The translations under genes and the position numbers were made by a program. This document shows positions 5,516 through 6,547 of a stretch of DNA of 6,547 nucleotides, one piece after another; the first letter of the stretch is position 1, and each line of letters starts with the position of its first letter. The DNA lies in NCBI GenBank assembly GCA_020846375.1, contig JADLDZ010000338.1, positions 1-6,547 of the forward strand, read 5' to 3'. Source of the DNA: Nitrospirales bacterium (lineage in GTDB: Bacteria; Nitrospirota; Thermodesulfovibrionia; Thermodesulfovibrionales; Dissulfurispiraceae). The notes beneath the pieces were generated by a model. The model saw nothing but the letters and a program-made list of their open reading frames with translations. It was not told the DNA's origin and searched no databases.

Positions 5516-6019
5516 CTATTTACTGCTGCTTGGTGCGACAACCATGGTTATGTGATTCCCTTCCAGCCGGGGGTGCTGCTCGACCGTAAACTTTCCGGTC
5601 AGCATTTCGGTCAGTTTCCCGAAAACCCTCATACCTATCTCGGGCCTGACAATCTCACGCCCTCTGAAGTACATGATAACCTTCGCCTTGTCCCCTTCAT
5701 CCAGAAATTTCCGTATATTCTTCACTTTGAGCTGGAGATCGTGCTCCGATATCTGGGGACGCAACTTCACCTCTTTTACATCAATGGTCTTCCGCCCCGT
5801 CTGCTTCTTGCTCATCTGGTACTTGTACTTGCCGAAGTCCATTACCCTGCAGACGGGCGGAGCGGCATTGGGAGCGACTTCCACCAGGTCAAACCCCTTC
5901 TCCCTCGAAATCCTGAGGGCTTCCTGGATGGTGACAATCCCGAGCTGCTCTCCCTCCTCGCCGATCAGTCTCACTTCCCTGGTCCTGATACCCTCGTTGA
6001 CTCTGATATCTTTGCTTAT
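5516..6019 (-). CDS. infC: Translation initiation factor IF-3, 167 aa, probable ATA start
   Basis: IF3 binds the 30S subunit, keeps it from joining 50S too early, and rejects wrong start codons and initiator pairings. The N domain is clear (SKDIRVNEGIRTREVRLIG, GEQLGIV, FDLVEVAPNAAPPVCRVMDFGKYKY), as are the basic linker (KKQTGRKTIDVKEVKLRP) and the C domain (ISEHDLQLKVKNIRKFLDEGDKAKV, FRGREIVRPEIG). The start is placed at ATA (6019-6017), because GGAGGTG stands five bases before it and the product then begins at the family position just ahead of the SKDIRVNE segment. Non-standard AUU/AUC/AUA-type starts are a known feature of infC, since IF3 itself discriminates against them and so limits its own synthesis. 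The alternative TTG at 6100 would add 27 non-conserved residues and overlap thrS by 65 bp. The thrS stop is only 16 bases upstream. Confidence 0.96.
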   Translation of the reverse strand: MSKDIRVNEGIRTREVRLIGEEGEQLGIVTIQEALRISREKGFDLVEVAPNAAPPVCRVMDFGKYKYQMSKKQTGRKTIDVKEVKLRPQISEHDLQLKVKNIRKFLDEGDKAKVIMYFRGREIVRPEIGMRVFGKLTEMLTGKFTVEQHPRLEGNHITMVVAPSSSK

Positions 6020-6024
6020 GTCGA

Positions 6025-6031
6025 CACCTCC
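6025..6031 (-). promoter_or_regulatory. Shine-Dalgarno sequence of infC, paired with an ATA start codon
   Basis: GGAGGTG (6031-6025 on the minus strand) lies between the thrS stop (6038-6036) and the ATA at 6019, with a five-base gap. No ATG, GTG or TTG lies at a suitable distance downstream of it in the infC frame. This site decides the infC start. Confidence 0.75.
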
Positions 6032-6035
6032 GCTT

Positions 6036-6547
6036 TCAGCAACCTGCAGTCTGTACCGGTCGCGATGTCCGGCCTGCTGCCTGCTGCCCTTTGTTTTCAA
6101 TCTCTTCTTTTATTATTGCCATAAAATCGTCCAATGTAAATGGTCCGATATTCTCGCCGCTTCTCTTCCGGACGGTAAGCCTGCCCTCTTCTCTTTCCTT
6201 GTCGCCTATTATAACCAAATAGGGTACTTTTTTGAGAGTCGCCTGCCGTATCTTGTAGCCGATCTTCTCGTTCTCCCTATCGATTTCAGCACGGATGCCC
6301 GCCCTCTTCAGCGCACGGTACACCTCCCCGGCATATTCGTCATGCCTCTCCGAGATGGTCAGCACCTCCACCTGCACCGGAGAGAGCCAGAGGGGGAATA
6401 CCCCCGCGTAATGTTCGATGAGGACCCCGAAAAACCTTTCGAGGGAGCCCATCAGGGCGCGATGGATCATGATGGGCCGATGCTCCTTGCCGTCGCTGCC
6501 GCGATAGCTCGTATCGAACCGCTCCGGAAGGTTGAAATCCACCTGGA
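6036..6547 (-). CDS. thrS: Threonine--tRNA ligase, C-terminal part (5' end beyond the window)
   Basis: This is a class II synthetase that charges tRNA-Thr. Only the last 169 or so residues are present; the gene runs off the right edge. QVDFNLPERFDTSYRG leads into motif 3 of the catalytic core, MIHRALMGSLERFFG, whose His matches the third zinc ligand (E. coli His511) and whose Arg matches E. coli Arg520. The anticodon-binding domain follows, from AGVFPLWLSPVQVEVL through RNEKIGYKIRQATLKKVPYLVIIGDKE to FTLDDFMAIIKEEIENK. A tail of about 17 residues with no recognisable motif ends the protein. It is the most upstream operon gene visible, and its stop lies just before the infC ribosome-binding site, which favours translational coupling. 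Confidence 0.97.
   Translation of the reverse strand, partial: QVDFNLPERFDTSYRGSDGKEHRPIMIHRALMGSLERFFGVLIEHYAGVFPLWLSPVQVEVLTISERHDEYAGEVYRALKRAGIRAEIDRENEKIGYKIRQATLKKVPYLVIIGDKEREEGRLTVRKRSGENIGPFTLDDFMAIIKEEIENKGQQAAGRTSRPVQTAGC

Noticed and set aside
6020..6100. TTG start for infC at 6100, adding 27 residues
   Set aside because: The extension overlaps thrS, is not like any IF3 N-terminus, and has only a weak ribosome-binding site, whereas GGAGGTG precedes the ATA at 6019.

Overview
The window is an ordinary bacterial chromosome segment, moderately GC-rich by eye. It is dominated by a translation operon on the minus strand in the classic order thrS-infC-rpmI-rplT-pheS-pheT. Reading right to left: the 3' end of thrS (cut by the window edge), infC (IF3), rpmI (L35), rplT (L20), pheS and pheT (the two subunits of phenylalanyl-tRNA synthetase). 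Left of the operon, a small plus-strand gene for a heavy-metal-associated (CopZ/MerP-like) protein converges on pheT. Left of that, a minus-strand GntR/HutC-family regulator with a UTRA ligand-binding domain faces away from it.

Taxonomy can only be guessed. The gene order is shared by Proteobacteria, Desulfobacterota, Nitrospirota and others. PheS has the Cys-rich segment (C-x2-C-x4-C-x2-C) that I associate mostly with bacteria outside the Gammaproteobacteria. The ihfA gene that often follows pheT in Proteobacteria is absent here. A Gram-negative lineage such as Nitrospirota or Desulfobacterota is plausible, but the window does not prove it.

The operon genes work together in translation: two aminoacyl-tRNA synthetases, an initiation factor and two large-subunit ribosomal proteins. 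The spacers are informative. infC has no good ATG/GTG start. A perfect Shine-Dalgarno sequence lies five bases before an ATA codon exactly where IF3 should begin, which suggests the rare-start-codon autoregulation known for IF3. The rpmI-rplT spacer is unusually long (193 bp) and holds a GC-rich stem-loop, a small open frame and a possible internal promoter. The rplT-pheS and pheS-pheT spacers (74 and 120 bp) contain no recognisable Phe-rich leader peptide.

The most notable coding observation is that PheT is about 708 residues long because the OB-fold tRNA-binding (EMAP-like, B2) domain is cleanly missing between the N-terminal B1 segment and the conserved VTPNRADCL motif. The most notable regulatory observation is at the gntR start. 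A TTGACA-17-TATCAT promoter ends six bases before the ATG, there is no ribosome-binding site, and a near-perfect 16-bp palindrome fills the promoter spacer. This points to a leaderless, probably self-repressed regulator gene. I see no mobile element, CRISPR array, tRNA or rRNA, and no obvious new multi-gene system.
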